6,242 nt of DNA. Source: CAZJDM01 sp964544765. Lineage in GTDB: Bacteria; Bdellovibrionota_B; Oligoflexia; CAYFLR01. Numbering within the stretch: the first letter of the stretch is position 1; each line of letters begins with the position of its first letter. A model generated the notes under the pieces. It was not told the DNA's origin. It saw only the letters and a list, made by a program, of their open reading frames with translations, and did no database searches. The position numbers were made by a program, and so were the translations under genes. Where the stretch lies: positions 1-6,242 of the forward strand of contig CAZJDM010000219.1 of assembly GCA_964544765.1 (NCBI GenBank), in the 5' to 3' direction. Shown piece after piece: positions 4,594-6,242 of the stretch.

Positions 4594-6242
4594 ATGGCGG
4601 ACCAACCACCCCTTAAAAGGCGTACTATTTTAAAACTTGAACACGATGGCTGGCAACGAGGATCTCATCACATTGAATACCGTTCATTTCCTACCGCAAA
4701 AAAAAACTATTTTCGTATTTATAAAGATCAACCACTGAATATTGACATAACATTTAAAGATACTTCTCAATATTCTCAAGCTCCCATCGTTTACGTTCAT
4801 AATAATTTTGACGGACATTGGAACGACTTACCACTAGAAAACACTCAAAACAAAACGTCCAATACCTACTCTATTACCATTGATAATCTTAAATGCGGCT
4901 TGTTCCAATTCAAGATTAAATATTCCTTTGACCAGGGAAAAACCTGGTATTGGGACAATGTTCCTCACTCTCATTTCTTTGTTGATCCTCCCGGTTTGAA
5001 GAACATTAAATTATATACTATGATACCCACCGTATCGGGACATATAGGTGATTGGAAAAAGCTGCTTCATCATATTAAGAACCTTGGTTTCAACGCAATT
5101 CACTTGTTACCCATAACTGCCGTTGATAAAACAGAGAGTCCATACGCTGCTGATGATTTATTTACCATCGATCATTCTTATGCCGATCCGCAAGATCCTC
5201 GAAGTATATTGGAGCAATTTGAAGACTTCGTTCGAGAAGCAAAAAACCTGAAAATCAAACTTTGTATTGATATAGTTCTTAACCATATCGGTATCAACAG
5301 TCAAATGGTTAAAAACAGAGTAGACTGGTTATGTACTGATGAGTCGGAGAATGATTCTATTCAACGAGCTGGATGTTGGGATCAAGGAAAATGGATTGTA
5401 TGGCGAGACTTGGCTCTGATCAACTATAATCACCCTAATAAATCGGTTAAATACGCCATATGGCACTATATGAAAGAATATACTTTATTTTGGATCAATT
5501 ATGCCGCTTATACAGATGGTATGATCCGTTTTGATAATCTTCATAGTAGTGACCCGTCTTTTTTAAAATTTTTATCGCAACATATGAAAGAGCGTTACCC
5601 TAATTTAATTATTTTAGCCGAATTATTTGCTGATCCACCTACAACTCAAAAATTCACTTATCAATTTGGAATACATTTATTAACCGCCACACCATGGATG
5701 GAACCTTACGCCGAACAAGTCAGAAAATCAATCACAAAGGCCCACAAAGATTACCCTAAAATACAATATCTCTTCCCTTTAAGTTCCCATGATAGCAGTA
5801 CTCCTGCTAACGAATATGGTGATGTAAAAAGCACTGTGCCTCGATATGCTGCTTATGCCCTCCTAGGGACCGGTAACACTGGCATGGTACAAGGTTGTGA
5901 ATTTGGCATTCCCCAAAAAATCGATTTTATCGGGCGAAAATCTAAAATGCCATTATCAAAAGACAGTTGGGGAATAGATTTTGGACCAATAGTCAAAAAA
6001 ATTCATGAATTAATTTATAACAACCCTCTATTTCAAACATATGACAATATTAATTTTATCGATGATAATCATGGGGCAATCATAGCGGCTTATAGATTTG
6101 AAAAAGAAAACCCTAAATTTGGATATCTCATTATAGTAAATTTTGACCCCAAAAATCCTTACAAACTCAAAATAGATCTTACCAAAAGAGCGCCTGATCT
6201 CTTATCTCAAACTTTGTATGATATATTTTCTACCTCTGAACC
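4594..6242 (+). CDS. GH13 alpha-glucan enzyme, glycogen-debranching (GH13_25)-like, partial at right edge
   Basis: 549 codons are visible and the frame is open at the right edge. An N-terminal beta-sandwich (about 45-132; VYVHNNF, GLFQFKIKY, FFVDPP) precedes the (beta/alpha)8 barrel, which starts near YTMIPTVSGHIGDW (141) and HLLPI (170). All four GH13 regions are intact: I, D226-IVL-N230-H231; II, R312-F-D314-N-L-H317, with D314 the nucleophile; III, E343 in ILAELF, the acid/base; IV, H399-D400 in FPLSSHDS. The RxDNxHS form of region II, the AELF of region III and NHIGINS after region I recall the glucanotransferase half of eukaryotic-type debranching enzyme (from memory; typical bacterial GlgX and alpha-amylases differ). 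A C-terminal beta-domain begins near 500 (IIAAYRF, LIIVNFDP). There is no signal peptide, so it acts in the cytosol, probably on glycogen or maltodextrins. ATG 4594 is the first start after the upstream stop; GAGCGG at 4570 is too distant to be a good ribosome site. Whether a GH133 alpha-1,6-glucosidase domain follows cannot be seen. Confidence 0.88.
   Translation, partial: MADQPPLKRRTILKLEHDGWQRGSHHIEYRSFPTAKKNYFRIYKDQPLNIDITFKDTSQYSQAPIVYVHNNFDGHWNDLPLENTQNKTSNTYSITIDNLKCGLFQFKIKYSFDQGKTWYWDNVPHSHFFVDPPGLKNIKLYTMIPTVSGHIGDWKKLLHHIKNLGFNAIHLLPITAVDKTESPYAADDLFTIDHSYADPQDPRSILEQFEDFVREAKNLKIKLCIDIVLNHIGINSQMVKNRVDWLCTDESENDSIQRAGCWDQGKWIVWRDLALINYNHPNKSVKYAIWHYMKEYTLFWINYAAYTDGMIRFDNLHSSDPSFLKFLSQHMKERYPNLIILAELFADPPTTQKFTYQFGIHLLTATPWMEPYAEQVRKSITKAHKDYPKIQYLFPLSSHDSSTPANEYGDVKSTVPRYAAYALLGTGNTGMVQGCEFGIPQKIDFIGRKSKMPLSKDSWGIDFGPIVKKIHELIYNNPLFQTYDNINFIDDNHGAIIAAYRFEKENPKFGYLIIVNFDPKNPYKLKIDLTKRAPDLLSQTLYDIFSTSE

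Overview
The window is AT-rich and reads as chromosomal DNA from a Gram-negative bacterium. It encodes a large lipoprotein with a right-handed beta-helix-like C-terminus, an outer-membrane beta-barrel protein, a receiver-PilZ (c-di-GMP) protein and a cytosolic GH13 enzyme. The barrel protein resembles, from memory, the 'outer membrane beta-barrel domain' proteins common in Myxococcota, Bdellovibrionota and related former Deltaproteobacteria. The REC-PilZ architecture and the multidomain lipoprotein fit that group too. This placement is inference; there is no rRNA or other marker gene here.

Layout. Positions 1-292 are mostly decayed or intergenic. A possible C-terminal tail of an upstream gene ends at 43. 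A small inverted repeat follows, then a 52-codon open stretch (105-263) that looks like the last part of an endonuclease/exonuclease/phosphatase (EEP) family protein with no gene body in front of it. Positions 293-2713 (minus strand) encode an 806-residue lipoprotein. It carries two carboxypeptidase-regulatory-like beta-sandwiches, the first interrupted by a 4 x 30-bp Asp/Asn-rich tandem repeat, then Ig-like modules and a C-terminal beta-helix-like region. A 53-bp divergent intergenic region (2714-2766) holds a good sigma70-type promoter facing right.

Rightward from there, three co-directional genes with gaps of 33 and 30 bp probably form an operon: (i) a secreted Lys-rich-linker/outer-membrane barrel protein (2767-3798), (ii) a degenerate-receiver plus PilZ protein (3832-4563), and (iii) a GH13 alpha-glucan enzyme, open at the right edge (4594-6242). 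The GH13 sequence is closest, by recalled motif comparison, to the N-terminal 4-alpha-glucanotransferase half of eukaryotic-type glycogen debranching enzyme (GH13_25).

How they may work together is inference. The two envelope proteins are divergently transcribed from a shared control region, while the PilZ protein sits between an envelope gene and a glycogen/maltodextrin-metabolism gene. No mobile element, CRISPR array, tRNA or rRNA was seen. The most notable points are the PilZ protein whose receiver has lost its phosphorylation chemistry, the bacterial GH13_25-like enzyme beside it, the repeat inserted into a loop of a lipoprotein domain, the frame-jumping repeats in the barrel protein's linker, and the EEP gene remnant.
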